NCBI GenBank assembly: GCA_005792805.1
Contig: SXQV01000187.1
Coordinates: forward strand, 1 to 13,923
Direction of reading: 5' to 3'
Source of the DNA: Methylococcaceae bacterium
GTDB taxonomy: Bacteria > Pseudomonadota > Gammaproteobacteria > Methylococcales > Methylococcaceae
DNA: 13,923 bases
Shown: one piece after another, positions 7,121-13,923 of the stretch
Layout: each line of letters begins with the position of its first letter
Position numbering within the stretch: position 1 is the stretch's first letter
Program-made: the position numbers and the translations under genes
The notes under the pieces: generated by a model
Seen by the model: the letters and a program-made list of their open reading frames with translations, nothing else
Databases searched by the model: none
What the model was told of the DNA's origin: nothing

Positions 7121-9447
7121 GCGCACCAGACGCCTTCCTGATGGAGCTGTTCCGCGAGGAGATGGGTGCGCATAGCGCCGTTCTCACCGATGGGCTGCTG
7201 ACTCTGGAAAAAGATGGCGGATCGCGCGAACGGATAGAGCCGCTGATGCGGGCGGCCCATTCGATCAAGGGCGCGGCGCGGGTGGTCGACCTGTTGCCGG
7301 CTGTCCACATTGCCCACGAAATGGAAGATGTGCTGGTCGCCGCAGGTGAAGGGCGTATCAGGCTGGATGCGGCGATGGTGGATACCCTGCTGGCGGCACT
7401 GGACTGGATGGTGGGGATGAGCGCCATTGCGGATGACGCGCTGGCGGAGTGGCAGGAGCAGCACGCGGCAGAGGCGGATGAATGGGTCGCCAGAGTGGGT
7501 GCCTGTCTGGGCAAAACGCCGGAAATTGCGGCGGCCGGGGTCGCCGCAGTGGCAGCGATGCCCCCGTCAACTCCGGCCCCGGCGGTGATTCAGCGCGAGC
7601 CAGACCCGGTGATGCCGGCACCTGCCCCGGCTCCAGACATTGAAGCGGAGGTGACCCATGAGCCCCCTCCGCAGAAAGAACCTGCCGCCGTGGCAGCGCC
7701 AGCCCCTGTAGCGAAACCGCCAGCAGGCAGTGAGTCAGCCGAGGCGGCCGACGCACCGGTTCGCATCACCGCCGAGACCCTGAGCCAGATGCTGGCGTTT
7801 GCCGCAGACATGTTGCTGGAGGCGCGGCGGATCGAGGCGCTGGCCCGCGATCTCCAGCCGTTGAAGCGGATGCAGCGGCGTTTGCTGGCGCTGGCCCCCA
7901 TCGATGCTGAGGCGGGCTTGCGTGAGGGACTGGCTGAGCTGGGCGCAGCGGTCGATCATCACGATGCGCAACTGGCCGACATCGCCAGCCGCACCAATTT
8001 CCTCTCCGAGCGCTTGCACAATCTGGCCTTGCGCGGGCGGATGCGGCCTTTTTCCGATGGTGTTCAGGGGTTCCCAAGACTGGTGCGGGATGTGGCCCGG
8101 CAGCTGGGGAAACAGGTGGATTTTGAAATCATCGGTCAAGGTACGCTGGTGGACCGGGATATTCTCAGTCGTCTGGATGCACCGTTGAATCATCTTCTGC
8201 GAAACGCGCTGGATCATGGGCTGGAGACTCCCGAGGAGCGGCTTGCCGCCGGCAAACCTGCCGCCGGGAAATTGCGGCTGGAGGCCCGGCATCGGAGTGG
8301 CCGTTTGCTGGTATCGATCAGCGACGATGGGCATGGGGTCGATGCCGGGAAATTGCGGGAAAAAATCGTTCGCAAGGGTCTGATTACGGCGGACATGGCC
8401 GAGCGGCTGACGGCATCCGAGCTCTACGATTTCCTGTTTTTGCCGGGGCTCAGTACCCGCGACGCCGTGAGCGAAATCTCGGGGCGCGGGGTGGGTCTGG
8501 ACGTGGTGCAAACCATGGTTCATGCCTGTGGCGGCTCATTGCAGGTAAGTTCCGAGCGCGGCACGGGCACCCGCTTTGAGCTGGTTTTGCCGGTGACGCG
8601 CTCGGTAATCCGGACGCTGCGGGTTGAAGTGGCTGGTCAGGGCTATGCCTTGCCGCTGGCCCGGATAGATCGGGCAGAACGGCGTGAATCCAGCCAGCTG
8701 GAGTCACTCAACGGCAACTATTACTTCGCCACGGAACAGGGGAACGTCGCACTGATTTCGGCACGCCGGCTGCTGGGGCTTGAGGAGGCACCGCTGCCGG
8801 CGGCCCAGCTTTCGCTGGTGCTGATCAGTTCCGAGGGTCGTCAGTTCGCGCTGGAAGTGGATGTCCTGCACGGGGAATGCGATCTGGTGGTGCGCCCGCT
8901 CGATCGCCGTCTGGGTAAAGTGCCCAATCTCAATTCAGTAGCGCTGGATGAACACGGTCAGCCGGTGCTGATTATGGATGTGGATGATCTGGTTCGTTCA
9001 TCCGACCGGCTTTCCGGTCAGTCCCAGCCGGCCCGGCGGCGGCCAGTGCATTCGGTCAGGCGGCGCACCCGGCGCATTCTGGTGGTGGATGATTCGATCA
9101 CCGTGCGGGAAGTCGAGCGCAAGCTGCTGGAGAACGGTGGCTATGAGGTGGATGTCGCGGTGGACGGCATGGATGGCTGGAACCAGCTCACCCTGAATTC
9201 CTATGATCTGGTCGTGACCGATGTCGATATGCCGCGAATGAACGGCATCGAACTGGTCACGCGCATCAAGGCAGACCCCAGGCTGAATGTCCTTCCCGTC
9301 ATCATCGTGTCCTACAAGGATCGCGAGGAAGATCGTCTGCGCGGTATGCAGGCGGGTGCTGACTATTACCTCACCAAGAGCAGTTTCCACGATACCGGCC
9401 TGATTCAGGCGGTGCGGGATCTGATTGGGGGCGCTGACGACGTATGA
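7117..9447 (+). CDS. cheA: Hybrid CheA histidine kinase with C-terminal receiver (WspE-like)
   Basis: Central kinase of the array, 776 residues. An Hpt (P1) domain at about 1-110 has the phosphoacceptor His48 in MRAAHSIKGAAR. A Pro/Ala-rich linker (about 135-205) stands where other CheA proteins have P2. A dimerisation segment leads to the ATPase: N box LNHLLRNALDHGLETP, ISDDGHGVD, and the G2 region FLPGLSTRDAVSEISGRGVGLDVV. A CheW-like P5 domain follows (about 495-635), then a receiver with IRRILVVDDS-type acidic pocket residues (LVVDDS), phosphoacceptor Asp702 (VVTDVDMPRMNG) and YLTKSSF. All catalytic residues look intact. The fused receiver is the WspE arrangement and may act as a phosphate sink. 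It should phosphorylate the REC-PP2C protein at 10516-11709. Four-base overlaps join it to the genes on both sides. Confidence 0.95.
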   Translation: MSAPDAFLMELFREEMGAHSAVLTDGLLTLEKDGGSRERIEPLMRAAHSIKGAARVVDLLPAVHIAHEMEDVLVAAGEGRIRLDAAMVDTLLAALDWMVGMSAIADDALAEWQEQHAAEADEWVARVGACLGKTPEIAAAGVAAVAAMPPSTPAPAVIQREPDPVMPAPAPAPDIEAEVTHEPPPQKEPAAVAAPAPVAKPPAGSESAEAADAPVRITAETLSQMLAFAADMLLEARRIEALARDLQPLKRMQRRLLALAPIDAEAGLREGLAELGAAVDHHDAQLADIASRTNFLSERLHNLALRGRMRPFSDGVQGFPRLVRDVARQLGKQVDFEIIGQGTLVDRDILSRLDAPLNHLLRNALDHGLETPEERLAAGKPAAGKLRLEARHRSGRLLVSISDDGHGVDAGKLREKIVRKGLITADMAERLTASELYDFLFLPGLSTRDAVSEISGRGVGLDVVQTMVHACGGSLQVSSERGTGTRFELVLPVTRSVIRTLRVEVAGQGYALPLARIDRAERRESSQLESLNGNYYFATEQGNVALISARRLLGLEEAPLPAAQLSLVLISSEGRQFALEVDVLHGECDLVVRPLDRRLGKVPNLNSVALDEHGQPVLIMDVDDLVRSSDRLSGQSQPARRRPVHSVRRRTRRILVVDDSITVREVERKLLENGGYEVDVAVDGMDGWNQLTLNSYDLVVTDVDMPRMNGIELVTRIKADPRLNVLPVIIVSYKDREEDRLRGMQAGADYYLTKSSFHDTGLIQAVRDLIGGADDV

Positions 9448-10487
9448 AGATCGCCATTGCCCATCAGGACCACGCGACCGTGGAACGGCTGTCACAGCTG
9501 ATGACGGAACAGCTGGATATCACCATGGTCTGGACGGCAGGCACGGCAGCGGAAGTGCTGTCGAAAAGCGCGTCGAGGCCGGTGGATTTGCTGCTGATGG
9601 GGCTCGATCTTCCGGGAGTGCCCGCCGGAGCGCTGACAGCTCGTCTCATGGCCGCGTCGCCATGCAGCATTTTATTGCTGAATCAGGGCTGTGATCCCTG
9701 TTTCAATCACGTCTTCGAGGCGCTGGGACAGGGGGCGGCGGATGTCGCCATCCTGCCCCTGCCAGCCCAATGGGCCAGGCCGGAAAGCTGGGATGATCTG
9801 TTGAATCGCCTGAATACGCTGCGCACACTGACCGGGCACCGGCCACGACCGTCGAGCCGGGCAGATGAGCCGGTAACAGATCGCCCGGCCTCCCGATTAC
9901 AGCCGCCGGTTGTGGCTATCGGTTCCTCTACGGGCGGCCCCAGGGCGCTCGCCACGGTGCTGTCCCGTCTGCCGGCAGATTTTCCGGCCACGGTGGTGAT
10001 TGTCCAGCATCTGGACTTTCACTTTATCGAAGGGCTGGCGGAGTGGCTTAACCAGTGCACGCATTTGCCGGTGAGCGCCTTGACCCGGGAAATGGTGCTG
10101 CAACCCGGCAAAGTCTGGCTGGCGGCGCGTCCCGAACATGTCATCATCAATCAGTCCAGAGCCTTGGGCTGGACCACGGAATGGCCAGAACTGATCAGCC
10201 GCCCCTCCATTGATGTTTTCTTCAAAAGCCTGGCTCAATACCCGACCATACAGGGCTGCGGCGTCCTTCTGACCGGCATGGGACGTGATGGCGCGGCCGG
10301 GCTGCTGGCGCTGCGCGAAGCCGGTTTTTACACCATCGCCCAGGACCAGGCGAGCTGTGTGGTCTATGGGATGCCCAAGGCGGCGGCTGAGCTGGGCGCC
10401 GCACAGACCATTCTCCCGCTGGAGGCCATCGGCGATGCGATTGTCGAGCAAATTTCATGGCTGCATGCAGCCGCTCCCGTTTCCTGA
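9444..10487 (+). CDS. cheB: CheB-type methylesterase with degenerate receiver (WspF-like)
   Basis: Removes methyl groups from chemoreceptor glutamates. Of 347 residues, the C-terminal esterase (about 154-345) is intact: GSSTGGP with Ser162, VQHLDFHF with His189 and LTGMGRDGAAGL with Asp282 match the CheB catalytic triad. The N-terminal 125 residues align with the WspF/CheB receiver (MKIAIAHQD; VDLLLMGLDLPGVPAG) but Gly53 stands where the phosphoacceptor Asp is expected (DLxLMDLxMP in WspF), the acidic pair is replaced by His-Gln, and the conserved Lys-Pro pair is absent. The receiver therefore probably cannot be phosphorylated in the usual way. The linker is Arg/Pro-rich. The start overlaps the cheA stop by 4 bp. 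A gap of 28 nt leads to the phosphatase gene. Confidence 0.93.
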   Translation: MKIAIAHQDHATVERLSQLMTEQLDITMVWTAGTAAEVLSKSASRPVDLLLMGLDLPGVPAGALTARLMAASPCSILLLNQGCDPCFNHVFEALGQGAADVAILPLPAQWARPESWDDLLNRLNTLRTLTGHRPRPSSRADEPVTDRPASRLQPPVVAIGSSTGGPRALATVLSRLPADFPATVVIVQHLDFHFIEGLAEWLNQCTHLPVSALTREMVLQPGKVWLAARPEHVIINQSRALGWTTEWPELISRPSIDVFFKSLAQYPTIQGCGVLLTGMGRDGAAGLLALREAGFYTIAQDQASCVVYGMPKAAAELGAAQTILPLEAIGDAIVEQISWLHAAAPVS

Positions 10488-10515
10488 AACCCTGCCACGC
10501 CAACCGAGGCGCAAC

Positions 10516-11709
10516 ATGACTACATCCGTCCCCCCGACTCCAGGCACCAGCCTGGCCGAGCACAAGATTGTCGTTCTGCTGATCGACGACCAGCGCATTA
10601 TTGGCGAAGCCGTCAAACGCATGCTGCAAAGCGAGACCGACATCGAATATCACTACACCTGCAATCCACTGGACGCCCTGGAGCTGGCTGGCCAGCTCGG
10701 GCCGACGGTGATTTTGCAGGATCTGGTCATGCCGGAGATCGACGGCATCACGCTGGTGAAGTCTTTCCGGGCCCATGAGGCGACGGCCCTGGTGCCCATG
10801 ATCGTGTTGTCCAGCAAGGAAGAGCCCACCACTAAAGCCGAGGCGTTCGCGGCGGGTGCCAATGATTATCTGGTGAAATTGCCGGACCCTGTCGAGCTGA
10901 TCGCCCGCATCCGTTATCACTCCAGCGCCTACATTGCGCTGCTCCAGCGTAATCAGGCGTTTGCCGCCCTGGAAGAAAGCCAGAAAGCTCTGGCGGCCGA
11001 ACTCTCCGAAGCCGCTGACTATGTGCGCTCGCTGCTACCGGCCCCGGTACGGCAGCCAGGGATGCAGACCGCCTGGGTCTTTATTCCGTGCAGCTCGCTG
11101 GGAGGGGATGCCTTCGGCTATTTCGATATTGATGACGACCACATCGCCATTTTTCTGCTGGATGTCTGCAATCACGGGGTTGGGTCGGCGCTGCTCTCGG
11201 TCAGTGCCATGAATGCGCTGATGGGCCGGACACTGGTCGATGTCGATTTCCGCCAGCCGATCGAGGTGATGTCGGCGTTAAACCAGGTCTTTCTGATGGA
11301 GAAGCACAACAACCTGTACTTCACCCTCTGGTACGGCGTGATGAAGAAAAGTACCCGCCAGCTGCGCTATTCGAGCGGCGGTCACCCGCCCGCTGTCATG
11401 TTTGCCGGCGGGGAGACCGAGCTGCTCCGTTGCCGGGCCATGCCGATCGGGACACTGGAAGGCATGGAGTTTGAGGAAGGGCAGACGCAGATACCCGAAG
11501 GGGCCACGCTGTTCGTTTTCAGTGACGGCATTTACGAAATCACCAGGCAGTCCGGTGATGAAGTGGAATTGGACGAATTTGTCGAGATTCTCCGCCAGCC
11601 CGAGCAGTCACCGGGCCAGAAAGTCAACGAAGTCCTGGAGACCATGCGCGAGATACAGGGGCGTGCCCACTTCGACGACGATGTCTCGCTGATGGAGTTC
11701 AGGCTGTAA
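10516..11709 (+). CDS. Response regulator with PP2C (SpoIIE/RsbU-type) phosphatase output; WspR-like receiver
   Basis: A 397-residue protein with a receiver at about 18-136, a helical linker (137-175) and a PPM phosphatase (about 180-397). The receiver has IDDQ (Asp24/Asp25), phosphoacceptor Asp69 (VILQDLVMPEIDG) and Lys101. It strongly recalls WspR in IGEAV, SKEEPTTKAEAFAAGANDYLVKLPDPVELIARIRYHS and the following linker. WspR continues into GGDEF; this protein continues into SLGGDAFGYF (Asp198), LLDVCNHGVGSALLSV (Asp216), SDGIYE (Asp337) and DDDVSL (Asp388), the metal-binding set of SpoIIE-type phosphatases. It should dephosphorylate a STAS protein, most likely that at 2516-2842, under control of the CheA. 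I chose the ATG at 10516 because GAGG lies 7 nt before it; an earlier in-frame ATG at 10285 is inside cheB and adds only out-of-frame translation. Confidence 0.94.
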   Translation: MTTSVPPTPGTSLAEHKIVVLLIDDQRIIGEAVKRMLQSETDIEYHYTCNPLDALELAGQLGPTVILQDLVMPEIDGITLVKSFRAHEATALVPMIVLSSKEEPTTKAEAFAAGANDYLVKLPDPVELIARIRYHSSAYIALLQRNQAFAALEESQKALAAELSEAADYVRSLLPAPVRQPGMQTAWVFIPCSSLGGDAFGYFDIDDDHIAIFLLDVCNHGVGSALLSVSAMNALMGRTLVDVDFRQPIEVMSALNQVFLMEKHNNLYFTLWYGVMKKSTRQLRYSSGGHPPAVMFAGGETELLRCRAMPIGTLEGMEFEEGQTQIPEGATLFVFSDGIYEITRQSGDEVELDEFVEILRQPEQSPGQKVNEVLETMREIQGRAHFDDDVSLMEFRL

Positions 11710-11763
11710 GGTTCGGCGACCGCCCAGCCTGTCAGAGTAAGTCATGACCAGCGAGGACAACCC

Positions 11764-12813
11764 ATGACGTTGAAATGGTTTTTGATCTGCGTACCCGCCG
11801 CCTTCGCCGCCAGCTGGATGGAGGCTAATCCCATCCTCATTTTCTGCCTGTCGGCCCTGGCATTGATTCCCCTGGCCCAGTTGATGGGAGACGCCACGGA
11901 AGACCTGGCCCATTATCTGGGGCCATCGGTCGGAGGCTTGCTGACTGCCACCATGGGCAATATCCCCGACATCATCATCAGCGCTTTTGCGCTGCATCAT
12001 GGACTGGTGGAGGTGGTCAAGGCGTCCATCACCGGCGCGATCGTCGGTAATCTGTTGCTGGGAGTGGGCCTCACCTGTCTGCTGGGCGGGCTCAGGCACC
12101 GTGCCGGACAGTCCTTTGATATCAGATCCAGTCATCTGATGAGCGGATTGCTGCTGCTCTCGACGATTGGCCTCATCATCCCGGCCATCTTCGACTTCAG
12201 TACCGCCTCGGAAAATGAAATCAGCCTGGAGATTTCCGCAGTCTTGCTGCTGACCTATCTGGTCAGCGTCTATTTCACGCTCAAAAATCCACAGTCCGAG
12301 CTGGAAGTGCCGATGATCTCGGTTGCCGAGGAAGACCAGCGGGACCCGACCCAGCGGAGCGCGGCACAAGCCGCCCGCCTGCTGGGGGTGTCGACCCTGG
12401 TGCTGGCCGGGGTGAGTGAGGTATTGACCGATGCCATCGAGCCAGCCGCCGGGATGATGGGCTTCACCCCCATCTTTACCGGTATCTTTCTGTTAGCCCC
12501 GCTGGGCGCGGCGGCCGAGGTGATGAATGCGGTTCGCTTTGGCCTGCGCGACAAGATGGATCTGGCCCTAGCTTCGTGCATTGGCTCCAGCTCACAGACG
12601 GCGCTGCTGACAGCCCCCATCATGGTCTTTGTGGGCATGGCCATCCATCAGCCAATGGAACTGCTTTTCAGCCAGTTCCAGGTGATCGCCGTCATTCTGG
12701 CCGTCGCTGCCGTCAATAACACCCTCAACATTGGCACCGTGCGCTGGATTTCCGGCGTCAAGCTGATTGCGGTCTATCTCATGCTCGGGATCGGCTTTTA
12801 TTACCAGCCCTGA
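11764..12813 (+). CDS. CAX-type Ca2+(cation)/proton antiporter family membrane protein
   Basis: An inner-membrane protein of 349 residues with about 11 hydrophobic segments and the internal duplication of the CaCA superfamily. An acidic cytoplasmic loop (about 177-200) divides the halves. The c-1 repeat region is GDATEDLAHYLGPSVGGLL followed by MGNIPDIIIS (64-73); c-2 is PLGAAAEVMNAVRFGLRDKMDLALA with SCIGSSSQTALLTAP after it. Usual CAX motifs read GNxxE in both; here they are GNIPD and GAAAE, so the c-1 glutamate is aspartate (Asp69) and the c-2 asparagine is alanine (Ala249). Ion specificity is therefore uncertain. GAGGAC before the ATG is a good ribosome-binding site. It lies 54 nt after the phosphatase gene on the same strand without a visible terminator, so co-transcription is possible. 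A functional link with the signalling genes is not shown. Confidence 0.9.
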   Translation: MTLKWFLICVPAAFAASWMEANPILIFCLSALALIPLAQLMGDATEDLAHYLGPSVGGLLTATMGNIPDIIISAFALHHGLVEVVKASITGAIVGNLLLGVGLTCLLGGLRHRAGQSFDIRSSHLMSGLLLLSTIGLIIPAIFDFSTASENEISLEISAVLLLTYLVSVYFTLKNPQSELEVPMISVAEEDQRDPTQRSAAQAARLLGVSTLVLAGVSEVLTDAIEPAAGMMGFTPIFTGIFLLAPLGAAAEVMNAVRFGLRDKMDLALASCIGSSSQTALLTAPIMVFVGMAIHQPMELLFSQFQVIAVILAVAAVNNTLNIGTVRWISGVKLIAVYLMLGIGFYYQP

Positions 12814-12861
12814 GAGTCTCAACCCACGGTCTTTCTGAACTGACAACACGGTGAAGCACAC

Positions 12862-13158
12862 ATGATCAAGCGATTGAGCGTGATGGTACTGGTGGCCCTG
12901 AATGGCTGCGCCAGTTATTCCGGTGCGGGCGACTCGCTGGATAGGGCAGATGACGCCCGCCAGCTGGCCCGCAACGAAGCCGCCAATGACTTTAGCTGTC
13001 CCGGCGTCAAGGCCGATCCCGCCGTGCGGCGGGTCAGGGAAAAAGACTGGGAGGACGGTTTGTTCAGCGAATACCTCGTTCATGTCAAAGGCTGTAGTAA
13101 CGAGGGCAACTATCGGGTGACCTGCCGCGAAGGGGGTTTGTGTTCGATTGCTGAATAG
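12862..13158 (+). CDS. Small predicted lipoprotein, unknown function
   Basis: A 98-residue protein with a lipoprotein signal peptide: positive MIKR, a hydrophobic run, and a lipobox-like LNGC ending in Cys16 (Asn at -2 is tolerated but unusual). The mature part is short and charged with four more cysteines (46, 78, 88, 94), which could form two disulfides in the periplasm. I do not recognise a family. It is 48 nt downstream of the antiporter on the same strand, with GGTGA ahead of the ATG, and is followed by a repeat-rich spacer. The signal peptide and absence of internal stops support a real gene; function is unknown. Confidence 0.7.
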   Translation: MIKRLSVMVLVALNGCASYSGAGDSLDRADDARQLARNEAANDFSCPGVKADPAVRRVREKDWEDGLFSEYLVHVKGCSNEGNYRVTCREGGLCSIAE

Positions 13159-13192
13159 GCGCGTGATACCCCGGCGGTAAAGGGGTCCACCT

Positions 13193-13214
13193 GTGGGAGC
13201 GCCGCCCCCGGCGC
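13193..13214 (+). repeat. REP-like palindrome with GGAG head
   Basis: TGTGGGAGCGCC begins a unit resembling Pseudomonas-type REP sequences: a GGAG tetranucleotide followed by a perfect 6-bp stem GCGCCG (13199-13204), loop CCCC, CGGCGC (13209-13214). Such elements are dispersed by RAYT transposases; only one clear copy is in this window, so the assignment rests on form. Confidence 0.55.
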
Positions 13215-13296
13215 GAGCGGGTCAGAACCCCGGCTCCTGCCCGCCCATTGGCACCCCGCTTATTTTCTGTACGGACTGCTGGTATGGAAGGCACGG

Positions 13297-13374
13297 TAGG
13301 CCAAGGGGTTTCCGCATCGCTACAACCGGGCGAGTCGGCAACGCCGGGTTTCCGCTGCGCTTCTACCCGGCCTA
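13297..13374. repeat. Two tandem palindromic units with shared GGGTTTCCGC core
   Basis: GGGTTTCCGC occurs at 13306-13315 and again at 13346-13355, exactly 40 bp apart; across 26 bp from these starts 21 positions match. The second unit is a palindrome with arms GCCGGGT (13343-13349) and ACCCGGC (13365-13371). TAGGCC at 13297-13302 and GGCCTA at 13369-13374 pair across the whole block. The layout resembles dispersed intergenic repeats of gammaproteobacteria. Confidence 0.55.
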
Positions 13375-13412
13375 AGGGCTACGCGGGGTATCAAAGGTTA
13401 AATGGCTAAATG

Positions 13413-13923
13413 TTAAAAAGCCCGGACAGGCCGAACAGGGAACGAGTTGTTCTTGGCGCTGAGGACCTGGAAGCCTTTAAAGAAGACGGACTGGAACCAC
13501 GCGTTGTTAGCGTCGTACTCCGAGGAACTCCAGTAGGGGGCATAGCTGAACGCGCCAAGGTTGACGTACATCAAATTCAGCTCGTCCCCCGACGGCAGGA
13601 ACCAGTCACGGGTTCCGTTAGGGCTCACATAGGTATCAGCCGCCTGCGCCGCATTGCCACAACCGGCCTGGAGCATCGCCGTGGTATTCGCCTGACCCGT
13701 ACCTACCCCCCCACTTGTGCCGCCGATAGTTTGGCCGTAGCACCCCCACGTAATCCCATGCAGATCCGCAGGTGCGGCTTCCATATAATCAAAGGGGTAG
13801 ACGCAAATCGTGTCGACAAAGAAGATGAGGCCGCCACCGGGCCCGGTGTCGCCAATTTTGTAAGCGGTGGGGGCCGTGCAAGCGGATGCCGTTGCACTGT
13901 CGATGAACAGCGACGCCCCACCA
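13413..13923 (-). CDS. DUF1566 (Lcl C-terminal-like) domain protein, 5' end beyond window
   Basis: Partial gene: the frame is open from the right window edge to the TAA at 13415-13413, giving 169 visible residues. It starts with YKIGDTGPGGLIFFV, then EAAPADLHGITWGCYG, TRDWFLPSGDELNLMY, YWSSSEYDANNAWFQ and ends FPVRPVRAF. These are the characteristic steps of the DUF1566/Lcl_C domain, a fold related to C-type lectins and formylglycine-generating enzymes found in surface or secreted proteins such as the Legionella collagen-like protein. The domain is complete at its C-terminus. The preceding Ala/Ser/Thr/Gly-rich stretch suggests a larger exported protein. An internal ATG at 13784 is not the start, because homology continues upstream. 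It is convergent with the preceding plus-strand genes and probably unrelated to them. Confidence 0.85.
   Translation of the reverse strand, partial: GGASLFIDSATASACTAPTAYKIGDTGPGGGLIFFVDTICVYPFDYMEAAPADLHGITWGCYGQTIGGTSGGVGTGQANTTAMLQAGCGNAAQAADTYVSPNGTRDWFLPSGDELNLMYVNLGAFSYAPYWSSSEYDANNAWFQSVFFKGFQVLSAKNNSFPVRPVRAF

Larger units (their letters stand above)
13164..13393. repeat. 230-bp repeat-rich spacer element bounded by 10-bp perfect inverted repeats
   Basis: The convergent spacer between the lipoprotein and the DUF1566 gene begins with TGATACCCCG (13164-13173) and ends with its exact reverse complement CGGGGTATCA (13384-13393). Between them are a REP-like palindrome and two related palindromic units. 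No coding sequence is supported inside. No target-site duplication is seen next to the ends, so a MITE-like origin is only a possibility; a bidirectional transcription barrier between convergent genes is another. Confidence 0.5.

Noticed and set aside
7735..8523. 262-codon minus-strand frame inside cheA
   Set aside because: Antisense shadow caused by high GC third positions; the plus-strand CheA motifs are unambiguous.
10285..10515. N-terminal extension of the REC-PP2C protein into cheB
   Set aside because: It is out-of-frame translation of the cheB end; a GAGG site precedes the ATG at 10516.
11608..12369. 253-codon minus-strand frame across the phosphatase and antiporter genes
   Set aside because: It runs antisense through two real genes and shows no motifs.
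1..13923. CRISPR array, tRNA, rRNA, prophage or transposase genes
   Set aside because: None seen: no regularly spaced direct repeats, cloverleaf-like sequence or integrase/transposase motifs on either strand.

Overview
The window looks like a chromosomal segment of a GC-rich gammaproteobacterium. This rests on a Wsp-type chemosensory cluster close to the Pseudomonas one in gene order and motifs, on REP-like palindromes in the only repeat-rich spacer, and on a gene complement of signalling, carbonic anhydrase and CaCA-antiporter genes. The genus cannot be read from the sequence.

Layout. On the minus strand, read right to left: a beta-carbonic anhydrase (3670-2966), then a likely operon of a STAS anti-anti-sigma-like protein (2842-2516), a membrane-anchored UrtA/FmdD-like periplasmic binding protein (2514-1195) and a dCache-HAMP chemoreceptor cut by the window edge (1198-1). 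A 554-bp spacer (3671-4224) without a recognisable gene separates these from a tightly packed plus-strand operon: RsbW-like HATPase (4225-4677), CheW (4685-5128), CheR-TPR methyltransferase (5121-6446), Cys-motif CheW (6443-7120), CheA-REC hybrid kinase (7117-9447), CheB methylesterase (9444-10487) and a REC-PP2C phosphatase (10516-11709). A CAX-type cation/proton antiporter (11764-12813) and a small lipoprotein (12862-13158) follow. A repeat-rich 254-bp spacer then meets a convergent, 5'-truncated DUF1566 gene (13923-13413).

How the genes fit together. The CheW-CheR-CheW-CheA/REC-CheB-response regulator order is that of wspB-C-D-E-F-R, the surface-sensing c-di-GMP pathway of Pseudomonas. Here the final regulator has a receiver and linker very like WspR but ends in a SpoIIE/RsbU-type PP2C phosphatase instead of a GGDEF domain. 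The two other parts of a partner switch, a STAS protein with a phosphorylatable serine and a GHKL kinase, are in the same locus. The straightforward reading is that the receptor, perhaps with the UrtA-like protein as ligand sensor, controls the hybrid CheA; CheA phosphorylates the REC-PP2C; the phosphatase dephosphorylates the STAS protein; and the STAS protein then titrates the HATPase kinase or another target. No sigma factor is encoded in the window, so the final target is unknown. The CheB receiver has lost its phosphoacceptor aspartate, so adaptation feedback may also differ from the textbook system.
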